From an uncultured Erysipelotrichaceae bacterium (GTDB lineage: Bacteria; Bacillota_I; Bacilli_A; RF39; UBA660), in NCBI GenBank assembly GCA_902767365.1, contig CACXGX010000056.1, positions 1 through 34,932 of the forward strand: 34,932 nt of DNA. Direction: 5' to 3'. Shown here piece by piece: positions 7,920-15,415 of the stretch. The notes beneath the pieces are model-generated. The model had not been told where the DNA came from, searched no databases, and saw only the letters and a list, made by a program, of their open reading frames with translations. The translations under genes were made by a program, and so were the position numbers. Numbering within the stretch: the stretch's first letter is position 1; every line of letters begins with the position of its first letter.

Positions 7920-8243
7920 ATGTGGGAGACAATTATAATAGGAATAGTAATATTGATAATACTATTTGCAGTATTAAAAGCTGGTAAGAAAGATGTTCAT
8001 TTAGAATTAAATAAATTAGTAGAATACTTAGGTGGTAAAGATAATATTATAGAATCAGAAAGTAATTTATCTAGATTTAAAGTGACTCTTAAAGATGTAA
8101 GTAAAGCTAATACTGATGCCATTAAGAAAATGGGTGCTAAAGGTATAGTTGAAATAGGTAATGAACTTAAAATAATATTAGGACCTGAATCAAAACAATT
8201 AAAAAAATACATAAACAGCTTAAATGGAAATCAAAACAAATAA
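7920..8243 (+). CDS. Membrane-anchored EIIB-like domain without catalytic Cys
   Basis: 107-aa protein. The ATG at 7920 is preferred over the upstream in-frame ATG at 7902 because GGTGAT lies just before it and the upstream ATG has no site. Residues 5-20 form one hydrophobic helix. Residues 27-100 (LNKLVEYLGGKDNI...SRFKVTLKDVSKANTDAIKKMGAKGIVEIGNELKIILG) have the fold signature of the glucose-type EIIB domain of the phosphotransferase system. In true EIIB the loop is C-A-T-R-L-R; here it reads N49-L-S-R-F-K, so the phosphorylated Cys is missing. It is therefore not a phosphocarrier and may be a sensor or structural domain. A TATAAT box lies at 7898-7903. Confidence 0.75.
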   Translation: MWETIIIGIVILIILFAVLKAGKKDVHLELNKLVEYLGGKDNIIESESNLSRFKVTLKDVSKANTDAIKKMGAKGIVEIGNELKIILGPESKQLKKYINSLNGNQNK

Positions 8244-8261
8244 ATACATAATGAAACATTT

Positions 8262-8295
8262 TTCGACAAAATAAGACAAAAATAATTCATATAAT
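8262..8295. promoter_or_regulatory. Tandem Spo0A boxes and -10 box ahead of the sensor kinase
   Basis: TTCGACA at 8262-8268 is the exact reverse complement of the Spo0A core box TGTCGAA, within TTTTTCGACAAAAT. A second, weaker copy TAAGACA lies at 8272-8278, ten bases away, so TTCGACAAAA and TAAGACAAAA form a one-turn tandem as at many Spo0A sites. TATAAT at 8290-8295 follows, placing the boxes over the -35 region. Whether Spo0A activates or represses cannot be read. Confidence 0.65.
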
Positions 8296-8317
8296 TAACC
8301 TAGAAAGAAGGAATTAT

Positions 8318-9421
8318 ATGAATTTTTTTATTAATATTACATTTATTACAATGATTATTTTATTTCCTGTTTTATTATACAAAGAATTAAATATAAAAAA
8401 CGAAATAATAATAAATATTACAATTATTATTTCTTATATTATAAGTATAATAAATTGTAGAAATATATATCTATCAATTATATTAAATTTAGCAATTATA
8501 ATATTATTACTTAAAAATAATAAAATAACTTACTTAATAATATCTTTTTTTACATTATCTTATAATGTGAATCTATTTTTAGAATATTTATTTATATTTA
8601 TATTATTCTTTTATAAAAAAAATCAAATAAATATATTTATATTTTTTAGTTTATATTTTTATACAATAATGGTTTTAAATTTTGAATTTAATCCAATATA
8701 TTATATATCCTCAATAATATTATTTTTATCTAGTATATATTTTATAAGTAATTATTATTTGATAGATAAAAATAAAATCATAGAAGAAGAATACTCTAGT
8801 TATATGTTTAAATTTATTCATGAAATAAAAAATCCTTTAGCTGTAGTCTTAGGATATATAGAAATAATAAATAAAAAAAATATAGATTCAAATAGATATA
8901 TTACAACAATAGAAAAAGAAGTAAGAGAATCTTTAAATATAATTGAAGATTACTTAATGTATGGAAGATTTAATATAATATTTGATTATGTTGATATTAA
9001 CTTATTATTAAAAGATGTATATGATGATTTTAAAAAATTAGAAGAAGTATATAATATGAATATTAATTATTATTATGATGAAGAAGAGATATTTATTTGC
9101 GGAGATTATTCTAAATTAAAACAAGTAATTGTGAATCTAATAAAAAATAGTATAGAAGCAAAAGGTGACAAGAAATTAGAAATAGATATAGATTATAAAG
9201 TAGTTAAAGATAATATAATAATTGATATAAATGATAATGGAATAGGAATTGATAATCTAAAATTATTAGGAAATAAATTTTATACAACAAAAAGTAATGG
9301 AACAGGATTAGGTATAAATTTTTCAAAAAAAATAATAGATTTACATAAAGGAAATATTTGTTTCAATTCAAGTAAAAATGGTACTAATGTTAAAATTAAT
9401 TTGCCTATAGTTTACATATAG
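8318..9421 (+). CDS. Orphan membrane sensor histidine kinase
   Basis: 367 aa. Residues 1-150 contain several hydrophobic helices (a membrane sensor without an obvious extracellular domain). The HisKA dimerisation region follows with the phosphoacceptor at H168 in FIHEIKNPLAVVLGYIEII. The HATPase region shows the N box around N273 (NLIKNSIEA), DINDNGIGID (G1), KFYTTKSNGTGLGI (F and G2) and a final KGNICFNSSKNGTNVKINLP. The H-E-x-x-N-P core and architecture resemble KinB-type and Spo0B-feeding sporulation kinases. No response regulator is adjacent. Together with the Spo0A boxes in its promoter this makes a kinase in the sporulation phosphorelay likely, but that is inference. The start ATG follows AAGAAGGAATT. 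Confidence 0.88.
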   Translation: MNFFINITFITMIILFPVLLYKELNIKNEIIINITIIISYIISIINCRNIYLSIILNLAIIILLLKNNKITYLIISFFTLSYNVNLFLEYLFIFILFFYKKNQINIFIFFSLYFYTIMVLNFEFNPIYYISSIILFLSSIYFISNYYLIDKNKIIEEEYSSYMFKFIHEIKNPLAVVLGYIEIINKKNIDSNRYITTIEKEVRESLNIIEDYLMYGRFNIIFDYVDINLLLKDVYDDFKKLEEVYNMNINYYYDEEEIFICGDYSKLKQVIVNLIKNSIEAKGDKKLEIDIDYKVVKDNIIIDINDNGIGIDNLKLLGNKFYTTKSNGTGLGINFSKKIIDLHKGNICFNSSKNGTNVKINLPIVYI

Positions 9422-9423
9422 AT

Positions 9424-9453
9424 TTGATTTAAAATAAAAAAGTATGTTATACT
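9424..9453 (+). promoter_or_regulatory. Promoter of the gene at 9480
   Basis: TTGATT (9424-9429), an 18-base gap and TATACT (9448-9453), with an extended TGT at 9445-9447. Confidence 0.5.
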
Positions 9454-9479
9454 TATATTATCGAAGGGAAGTTGAAAAA

Positions 9480-10340
9480 ATGACTATAAGCGACGTTAAT
9501 AAAAATGCATTATTAGTTCTTAAAAGCAAAGTGCAAAGAGATTATAGTAAATTAAGAGGGACTAAGGATTGGCTTGATAAAAAAGAAGGACAATTAGAAA
9601 AAATAGGTGGAAATTACCTTACATTTAAAACAGAAGAAAATAAACGTGCATTAATTGGCTCAGCAATGGTACCTGGTGCTTTATTTGCAGTAAGCGCTTT
9701 ATCTTTTGCATTTTCCTTGATAGTTGTATTACCAAAAGCATTACCTCCCACATCTGAACATGAATTGGAAGTATTTAGTAAATTAGAAAAAGTTGGTGGA
9801 GAAATTTTAAAATTCAGTGGTAATAGTTTTAATGATGCTTTGAAATCGTTTATTATACCACTTGGAGTTACAACATTATCCATTTCAAAAAAGTTTTTTG
9901 ATATAATTGTAGACAAAGTTTCAGTAAAAACAGATAAAATGAAAAATACCATGGATCTTATAAATGATTTAGATGAAGAAGAAAATGACGAAACTTTAGA
10001 TTTTACTTCTAAATTTTTAAGAAGAGTAGATATAAATGAAAATAGTGTAGAATTTAATAATAAATTGTTTGAACATCTTGCTAGTTATAGATATTGGGAA
10101 AGAAGATCTATAAGTGCTAAAAACAGTGAAGAAAAAAATGCTGCAGAAAGAGGAATGGCAGTATCTTATTACTTGCTTATAAAATTTTTAATCAGTTCAA
10201 AAATGAATTTAGGGGCATCATCTAATTTTAAGAAAAATAGACATGTTAATACTCTTATAGAAAAATATAAAGAGAGTTTTGATAATGAGTTAAATAATCA
10301 AGAAGATGAAAAAACAGAAAATAAATCTCCAAGAAGATAA
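9480..10340 (+). CDS. Unknown membrane protein, 286 aa
   Basis: Not recognised. The start is set at ATG 9480, since AAGGGAAG lies at normal spacing before it; the in-frame ATG at 9444 has none and overlaps the promoter. Residues 1-50 are charged and helical (a possible coiled coil). About 52-80 is a hydrophobic hairpin (LIGSAMVPGALFAVSALSFAFSL), and about 115-135 another weakly hydrophobic stretch. The rest is acidic and helical, ending in a charged tail (EDEKTENKSPRR). The gene stands as its own unit between the sensor kinase and a strong hairpin at 10354. No enzymatic motif is seen. Confidence 0.7.
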   Translation: MTISDVNKNALLVLKSKVQRDYSKLRGTKDWLDKKEGQLEKIGGNYLTFKTEENKRALIGSAMVPGALFAVSALSFAFSLIVVLPKALPPTSEHELEVFSKLEKVGGEILKFSGNSFNDALKSFIIPLGVTTLSISKKFFDIIVDKVSVKTDKMKNTMDLINDLDEEENDETLDFTSKFLRRVDINENSVEFNNKLFEHLASYRYWERRSISAKNSEEKNAAERGMAVSYYLLIKFLISSKMNLGASSNFKKNRHVNTLIEKYKESFDNELNNQEDEKTENKSPRR

Positions 10341-10353
10341 CGTATATTGATAT

Positions 10354-10388
10354 AAATATTTCATATAATAAAATATGAAATATTTTTT
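10354..10388 (+). terminator. Strong hairpin overlapping the next start codon
   Basis: A perfect 13-bp stem, AAATATTTCATAT (10354-10366) with ATATGAAATATTT (10373-10385), has loop AATAAA and then T. It looks like the terminator of the 9480 gene, yet its 3' arm contains the apparent ATG (10375-10377) of the next gene. Confidence 0.7.
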
Positions 10389-10572
10389 ATTATTAGGAGG
10401 TATTACCTTATCTACAATAGGACTAACATATATTGTAATATATCTTAATCTTTTAATAATGGGGTACAACATTATAGATTATTTAAAATATATTTTTACA
10501 AATATAGAAAGTCTATTATTTTTTATTGGGTACGTAATGATTATTTTATATTTAAGAAAGGAAAATAAATGA
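10375..10572 (+). CDS. Small two-helix membrane protein
   Basis: 65 aa with two hydrophobic segments (about 3-30 and 44-60) joined by a short loop and ending in RKENK. Family not recognised. The only ATG lies inside the stem of the preceding hairpin and has no ribosome binding site, so the start is uncertain; a leaderless message or a downstream non-ATG start are alternatives. An AGGAGG occurs inside the frame (10395-10400) but encodes Gly-Gly and has no suitable start after it. The stop overlaps the next gene as ATGA, which indicates translational coupling and supports this being a real gene. Confidence 0.6.
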   Translation: MKYFLLLGGITLSTIGLTYIVIYLNLLIMGYNIIDYLKYIFTNIESLLFFIGYVMIILYLRKENK

Positions 10573-11150
10573 AATATATTTACGATATAATACTAAATAT
10601 TAATGAAGAAAAAGTTTTCTATGAATATTTTGAATGGTTAAAAAAAGATAAAATAATTAATATTAGAAAAGCCCCTATATTTAAAGTGTCATCTAGTATA
10701 ATTAATGATTTTATAAACTATGAAATAAAAATAGATAAAAACTTTTTAAAAATAATAACAAATAAATCATTGTTTTACAAAAAAGATACTAAAAAAATAG
10801 ACAACATAGTCATATTATCTAATGGTAAAAAAAGTATTGGCGTTTCTTTTTATAAAAATGGAATAATAAAATATATAAGTTCAATGGTAATTGATGAAGA
10901 AGATGAAGCGAATAGAATAATAAAAAATGATAAAGAAATGATAATAAAATATAAAAAGAATAAAAAATATATTAATAATAATATAAGAATTAATAATAAA
11001 AATAATAATTTATTAAAAGAATTAAATGATGATTATAAGAATAAAAAATATGATAAATTAAGATATATATATTATGAAATATTTAATGAAGAACAAAAAA
11101 ATATAAGAATTATATACCAAAAATTACTAAGTATAAAAAAATATTATTAA
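10569..11150 (+). CDS. Unknown protein of Bacilli, 193 aa
   Basis: Coupled to the upstream small membrane protein by a four-base ATGA overlap. The N-terminal YIYDIILNINEEKVFYEYFEW segment, followed by INIRKAPIFKVSS and an IVILSNGKKSIGVSFYKNGIIKYISSMVIDEEDEANRI segment, resembles from memory an uncharacterised family of Bacilli (DUF3603-like); I cannot verify this. From about residue 120 the protein is almost only Lys, Asn, Ile and Tyr, reflecting AT pressure and likely low structural constraint. No signal peptide or membrane helix. Function unknown. Confidence 0.7.
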   Translation: MKYIYDIILNINEEKVFYEYFEWLKKDKIINIRKAPIFKVSSSIINDFINYEIKIDKNFLKIITNKSLFYKKDTKKIDNIVILSNGKKSIGVSFYKNGIIKYISSMVIDEEDEANRIIKNDKEMIIKYKKNKKYINNNIRINNKNNNLLKELNDDYKNKKYDKLRYIYYEIFNEEQKNIRIIYQKLLSIKKYY

Positions 11151-11169
11151 TAGTATTTTTTTTTTTATA
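11140..11169 (+). terminator. Weak terminator after the 193-aa gene
   Basis: AATATTA (11140-11146), TTAA loop, TAGTATT (11151-11157, one G-U pair), then a run of more than ten T. Confidence 0.5.
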
Positions 11170-11173
11170 TAAA

Positions 11174-11182
11174 TGTTATAAT
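11174..11182 (+). promoter_or_regulatory. Extended -10 promoter of the prepilin-like gene
   Basis: TGT-TATAAT lies 25 bases before the ATG at 11208. It is a perfect -10 hexamer with TG extension; no clear -35. Confidence 0.6.
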
Positions 11183-11207
11183 GTTGTATATAGTAGGAGT
11201 GTGTCTT

Positions 11208-13970
11208 ATGAATAAAAAAGGTTTTACTTTAATTGAAATAATTGGATCAATAATTATATTAGGTATAATATCAATAATTGCCTATAATGCTTATACTAGT
11301 AGCTTAAGAGGATTTAGAGAAGATTATTATAATGATTTAACAAGGACTCTACAAGAATCAGGAAAAGAGTTCTTTAACGACAATAGAAAATATAAACCAA
11401 ATGGAATATTAGAAGCACAAAAAGTTACATTAAATGGATTAATGACAGAAAAATATTTAGATGAAGTTGTAGACTATAATGGCGATGCATGTAATATTAA
11501 TTCTAGTTATGTACTTATATTAAAAGAAGGAAGAGATAAATATACATATCATACATGTTTAATTTGTAGTGAAGATAACTTTGATAATACAACAACCGAT
11601 AAATATTGTGATCCTGCCTGGTTAGATCCAACTAAAATAGGTTATGATATTGGAATTAATCTAGAACCTATATACATATATAAAGGAACAGAAAGAAGCA
11701 AATTAAGAGATTTACTAAAATTACCATTATCAATAGTTAGATATGACTATAATGGTCAAAAAATTGCATCAGTAGAAACAGAAGCAAAAGATGGATTAGA
11801 AATGTTATATCCAGTAGATATTGATATTATAGACATAAATAAAGAAGCAACATATAAAGTGACATATGAATATACACCTCCAAAACCAAATAATGAGGGT
11901 GTAATAAAAAAAGGTAGTGAACCAAGAAATGTAATCGTATATGAAAATACTGCACCTGAAATAAGTATTAGATATGAAAATAAAAGAGCAGATGCAAATT
12001 TTACATTAAATCAATTAGGTTTAACTAATAAAACAGGTAGTGGAAGTGTTAAGACAGAAAGTGGAGCATATGTAACTAATACTTGGGCTCAAAAAATTAT
12101 AATAACAATTAACAGTGATACTATTTTACAAGATCCTACAGAAACTATATTAAAATATCAATGGAGAAGAAATAATAAATGGCAAGATTTATGTACAGGT
12201 AGTGAAATACATGATGGATATTGTGAAACTGAATTATTAAATGATGTAGATGATGAAATAAGCTTTAGGATGATTTCATCCGAAGGAAAAATAAGTAAAG
12301 AAACAGAACCAATAAGAGTAAAAAGAGATTATACACCTCCTGTATGTGAACTTTCATTAGAAGGTACACTTGGGCAAAGAAATGGTTCATCAACTGGATG
12401 GTACACAACAGATGTTAAAATAACATTTAATAATAAACAAGATTTACCTGCTGATAGTACATCTCCAGTAAGTGAAATTAAGATAAATAATATCCATTTA
12501 GATTCAGATAATGTAGATAGAACACTATCAAATGAATTAAATACACAAAATAGAGATGTTGAATCTGCAACATATAAAGGATTTGTAGAAGATAATGCTG
12601 GAAACTTTGTTACATGTAGTAAAACAATTAAAAGAGATGCAACAAAACCAGAATGTACATTGGAGTTATCTGGAACAAAAAGAACAGATGATCCTAACAC
12701 TTATGTATCTAAAGTAGTTGTAACAGCACAAGCTAATGATAATTTAAGTGGAGTATATCAATATGGAATAAATGGTGATATGAATAAGCATACTGATACT
12801 CAAACTACCAATGGCGAATCTATTACATATAATGGAATTGTAGAAGATAATGCAGGAAACACAAATACATGTAATGTAGTATTTAAAAAGAATAGTAACA
12901 TTTTATTGACTTTAGATCTTAATGGTGGAAATGCATGGACAAATTCAACATGTACAGGATCAGGAATAAATTTTTCTAGTCCTGCATGTATAAAGACAGT
13001 AACATATGATGAATTATATGGAACATTACCAATTCCATTAAGAGATGGATATTCATTTGAGGGGTGGTATTTAGGTACAACATTAATAACTAGTTCAGCA
13101 AAAGTAGATTTAACTGAGAATAAAATATTAACAGCTAAATGGAATGCAAATAGGTTTGTAATAACACTAGATAACAATGGAGCAACAGCACCAGGAAGCA
13201 CAACTACATATGCATCTTATAATTCTAGAACATTAGATCCAATAACAGTACCTCAAAGAGCATATGCTATAAAATGTGATGTAAATGGAACAGGTGCAAC
13301 ACTTTCTAATTGGAATGATATCATATTTACATACAGTTTTAATGGATGGTATATTTCAGGATCAGGTGGACAAGAAACCATGATTGCTGACAATAATTCA
13401 ACACCACAATTATTAAATGTTAGTGGATATACTGATGGAGAGGGAAAATGGAATAGAAATTCTGGAGCAACATTTACTGCCAAATGGTCAAGCGAAGCAG
13501 TTAGTTTACCTACAATAACAAAAAGTGGATATAGATGCGCATGGTATAATGCTAAAACAGGTGGAACTAAAGTTGCAGAATCAGGAGGAAGTTATAGTAC
13601 AAATCAAAATATCACATTATATGCTCAATGTGAGAGACTTTGTAGATATGACTGGATATTACAAAAAGAAGAAGATGTTTATGATTGTAATGAGTCCAAT
13701 AATGGATCAATAAAAGTAGTATGCCAAAATGATGGTATAGCTTCTCCATGGTATGGTACTTGCACTGAAACATGTGTATCAAGAAGTACAAGAACAAGGC
13801 TTGGACCTTTCTATGGATCTAGAAGTACAGCACAAACTAGATGTAATAATGATTGTAAAAATATAGCTATTAATGAATGCGGACAAGGGCAGTTTGTAAG
13901 TGGTAGATGTGGTACTCTAGCAGGTACACAACATTATACAAAGAAAACATATAAATACCTATGCGTATAA
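11208..13970 (+). CDS. Giant prepilin-like surface protein with Ig-like and InlB-type repeats
   Basis: 920 aa from ATG 11208 (AGGAG at 11195-11199). The N-terminus MNKKG-FTLIEIIGSIIILG is a textbook type IV prepilin signal: PilD-type cleavage after Gly5, Glu at +5 of the mature protein and a hydrophobic helix. This is normally found on pilins of 130-200 aa. Here it carries a large extracellular part: a globular region to about 370, two Ig-like units (about 375-563) with CELSLEGT and CTLELSGT starts, and two or three InlB/flg_new-type repeats (about 564-810) with the GYSFEGWYLG...LTAKW signature. The C-terminus (about 810-920) is Cys-rich. Such repeats are adhesive or structural in surface proteins. 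No prepilin peptidase, ATPase or other pilus gene lies in the window. A pilus tip adhesin is the likely role, by inference. Confidence 0.85.
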   Translation: MNKKGFTLIEIIGSIIILGIISIIAYNAYTSSLRGFREDYYNDLTRTLQESGKEFFNDNRKYKPNGILEAQKVTLNGLMTEKYLDEVVDYNGDACNINSSYVLILKEGRDKYTYHTCLICSEDNFDNTTTDKYCDPAWLDPTKIGYDIGINLEPIYIYKGTERSKLRDLLKLPLSIVRYDYNGQKIASVETEAKDGLEMLYPVDIDIIDINKEATYKVTYEYTPPKPNNEGVIKKGSEPRNVIVYENTAPEISIRYENKRADANFTLNQLGLTNKTGSGSVKTESGAYVTNTWAQKIIITINSDTILQDPTETILKYQWRRNNKWQDLCTGSEIHDGYCETELLNDVDDEISFRMISSEGKISKETEPIRVKRDYTPPVCELSLEGTLGQRNGSSTGWYTTDVKITFNNKQDLPADSTSPVSEIKINNIHLDSDNVDRTLSNELNTQNRDVESATYKGFVEDNAGNFVTCSKTIKRDATKPECTLELSGTKRTDDPNTYVSKVVVTAQANDNLSGVYQYGINGDMNKHTDTQTTNGESITYNGIVEDNAGNTNTCNVVFKKNSNILLTLDLNGGNAWTNSTCTGSGINFSSPACIKTVTYDELYGTLPIPLRDGYSFEGWYLGTTLITSSAKVDLTENKILTAKWNANRFVITLDNNGATAPGSTTTYASYNSRTLDPITVPQRAYAIKCDVNGTGATLSNWNDIIFTYSFNGWYISGSGGQETMIADNNSTPQLLNVSGYTDGEGKWNRNSGATFTAKWSSEAVSLPTITKSGYRCAWYNAKTGGTKVAESGGSYSTNQNITLYAQCERLCRYDWILQKEEDVYDCNESNNGSIKVVCQNDGIASPWYGTCTETCVSRSTRTRLGPFYGSRSTAQTRCNNDCKNIAINECGQGQFVSGRCGTLAGTQHYTKKTYKYLCV

Positions 13971-14004
13971 TAATTAAAAGAATTCATAAAAATTGAATTC
14001 TCAT

Positions 14005-14037
14005 AAGGAATTAAGAAGAAAATCTTAGTTCCTTTTT
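14005..14037 (+). terminator. Terminator of the prepilin-like gene
   Basis: A 12-bp stem, AAGGAATTAAGA (14005-14016) with TCTTAGTTCCTT (14023-14034, one G-U), followed by T. A smaller AGAATTC/GAATTCT hairpin precedes it at 13979-14001. Confidence 0.75.
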
Positions 14038-14040
14038 AAT

Positions 14041-14560
14041 TATGATAAGACCTTTACAAATCATGATTATAGTTTTTACTCTAGTAAAAAAATAATTCTT
14101 TTAAGAACCCTGATAAAGTCGTTATTATCTTAAATAAAACCATTATGCTAATAATTATTGAAAGTATTAGAAATTAATGGTAAGATTTTTTAGAGTATTA
14201 GTAGAAGTAAATAAATATGGAGAATTATTATTTAATTTGAAATTTAAAACAATTTTAAGAAGATTATAATTATTATGTTGAATAGCAAATAAATAATCTT
14301 GATAAACTTTATAAAAATCATAAATATCATAAAGTCCATTTGAAGTATTAATTAAATAATCAACAGCGTCAACTTCAGTCATTAAACTATCAAAGCAAGA
14401 AAATCTTTTCCATTTAAATCAAACATGTTTATCACGAACTTTAAAAACTAATCTCCAATATTATTTAAGTCTGTTGTAATCTTTCTTATTAGATTTCATA
14501 AAAAGAATTCTAATAATTCATATTGTTAATAATTAAACGAATAAAGATAATGTATAAAAT
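14041..14560 (-). pseudogene. Decayed ISL3-type transposase remnant
   Basis: The 13971-14641 gap holds no intact gene. The minus strand, read from about 14499 down, gives MKSNKKDYNRLK-stop-YWRLVFKVRDKHV-stop-FKWKRFSCFDSLMTEVDAVDYLINTSNGLYDIYDFYKVYQDYLFAI. This is the middle and C-terminal pattern of ISL3-family DDE transposases (KDYNRLKRYWKLLLK..., LMSEVDVVDYLL..., YELYQDLLYA). Further on, NGFI-stop-DNNDFIRVLKRIIF matches the conserved NGPIEGINNKIKVLKR end. Several stops and at least one frameshift disrupt it, and the N-terminal half is missing. No terminal inverted repeats were found. It is a relic lying between the prepilin-like gene and the 3D-domain gene. Confidence 0.7.
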
Positions 14561-14641
14561 GCATTGCCTTTTTCATATATTTTAATGTTGAGTTTTTCTA
14601 TTTGTTTTGTTAGAATAAACGATAAACATCAAGGAGAATAT

Positions 14642-15349
14642 ATGAAAAAATTAAGTTTAATATTTATGTTATGTGGAATACTTTTTTCTTCTCTTGGAAG
14701 TAAGTTTTATTTAGATGAAGAATATAATAAAGAAAAAATTAATTTATTAATAGAAAACACGATTAATATTACTAATAAATTATATATAGTTATTAATCGT
14801 AGTTATATTTATAAAACTTTAGAAAAGAAATTAAATGATTCTTTAACTAAAATTGATAGAAAAAGTTATAAAAAAGCAATAGAAGAAATTAATAAAATAG
14901 AATATTCTGATATTAAAGAAATAATGCTCAATAAAGCATCTTCTATAGAAAAAGAATTAATAAAAAAAGAAAACTATCAAAAAAAATATGGTTCTAAAGA
15001 AAAACTTGTTGGTAATGTTACAGCATATACGGCATTTTGTACTGATGGTTGTAATGGATATACGGCAAGTGGAAGGTATATAGGAAATAGCATCTATTAT
15101 AATGATAAGGATTATGGTAAAGTTAGAATAGTAGCAGCTGATAAATCGTATCCTTTTGGAACTATTGTAAGATTAAATAATTTAAAATATTATGGAAAAG
15201 AAATATATGCTATTGTTCTTGATAGAGGAGGAGCAATTGGTAAAAATAAAAGAGCAATATTTGATTTATTACTACCAAATGAAAAATCTGCAAATGACTT
15301 TGGTGTAGCAAAAAAAGTAAACTGCGATATTTTAAGAATAGGTTATTAA
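14642..15349 (+). CDS. Exported 3D-domain protein, likely cell wall-acting
   Basis: 235 aa from ATG 14642, which follows AAGGAGAAT; an in-frame upstream ATG (14564) lies in the transposase relic and lacks a site. Residues 3-20 are a hydrophobic signal or anchor (LSLIFMLCGILFSSLGS). Residues 30-120 are helical and charged. From about 122 the C-terminus is a 3D domain (double-psi beta-barrel): NVTAYTAF, GRYIG, RIVAADKSYPFGTIVRL, AIVLDRGGAI, IFDLL, with the three conserved aspartates. This domain occurs in YocH, YabE and YuiC-type wall-turnover enzymes, which are lytic transglycosylase-like hydrolases. The exact substrate bond is not deducible. Bacilli use such proteins in growth, resuscitation and sporulation. 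Confidence 0.8.
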   Translation: MKKLSLIFMLCGILFSSLGSKFYLDEEYNKEKINLLIENTINITNKLYIVINRSYIYKTLEKKLNDSLTKIDRKSYKKAIEEINKIEYSDIKEIMLNKASSIEKELIKKENYQKKYGSKEKLVGNVTAYTAFCTDGCNGYTASGRYIGNSIYYNDKDYGKVRIVAADKSYPFGTIVRLNNLKYYGKEIYAIVLDRGGAIGKNKRAIFDLLLPNEKSANDFGVAKKVNCDILRIGY

Positions 15350-15358
15350 ATTTGGTAC

Positions 15359-15387
15359 TTCATTTTTCATGACTTTTATGGTATATT
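15359..15387 (+). promoter_or_regulatory. Promoter of the first GYDP-tail membrane gene
   Basis: TTCATT (15359-15364), 17 bases, TATATT (15382-15387), with TGG extension. It is nearly the same layout and sequence as the promoter at 16120, including GTACTTCAT before and ACTTAGAA after. Confidence 0.65.
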
Positions 15388-15415
15388 CTACTTAGAAAGT
15401 AGAGGTGTAAGAAAA

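Noticed and set aside
12329-13483. Minus-strand frames within the prepilin-like gene
   Set aside because: Shadows of a well-supported + strand gene with prepilin leader and known repeats; no starts with ribosome sites.
14167-14382. 71-aa minus-strand frame as an intact gene
   Set aside because: Part of the ISL3 transposase relic; stops and homologous sequence continue on both sides.
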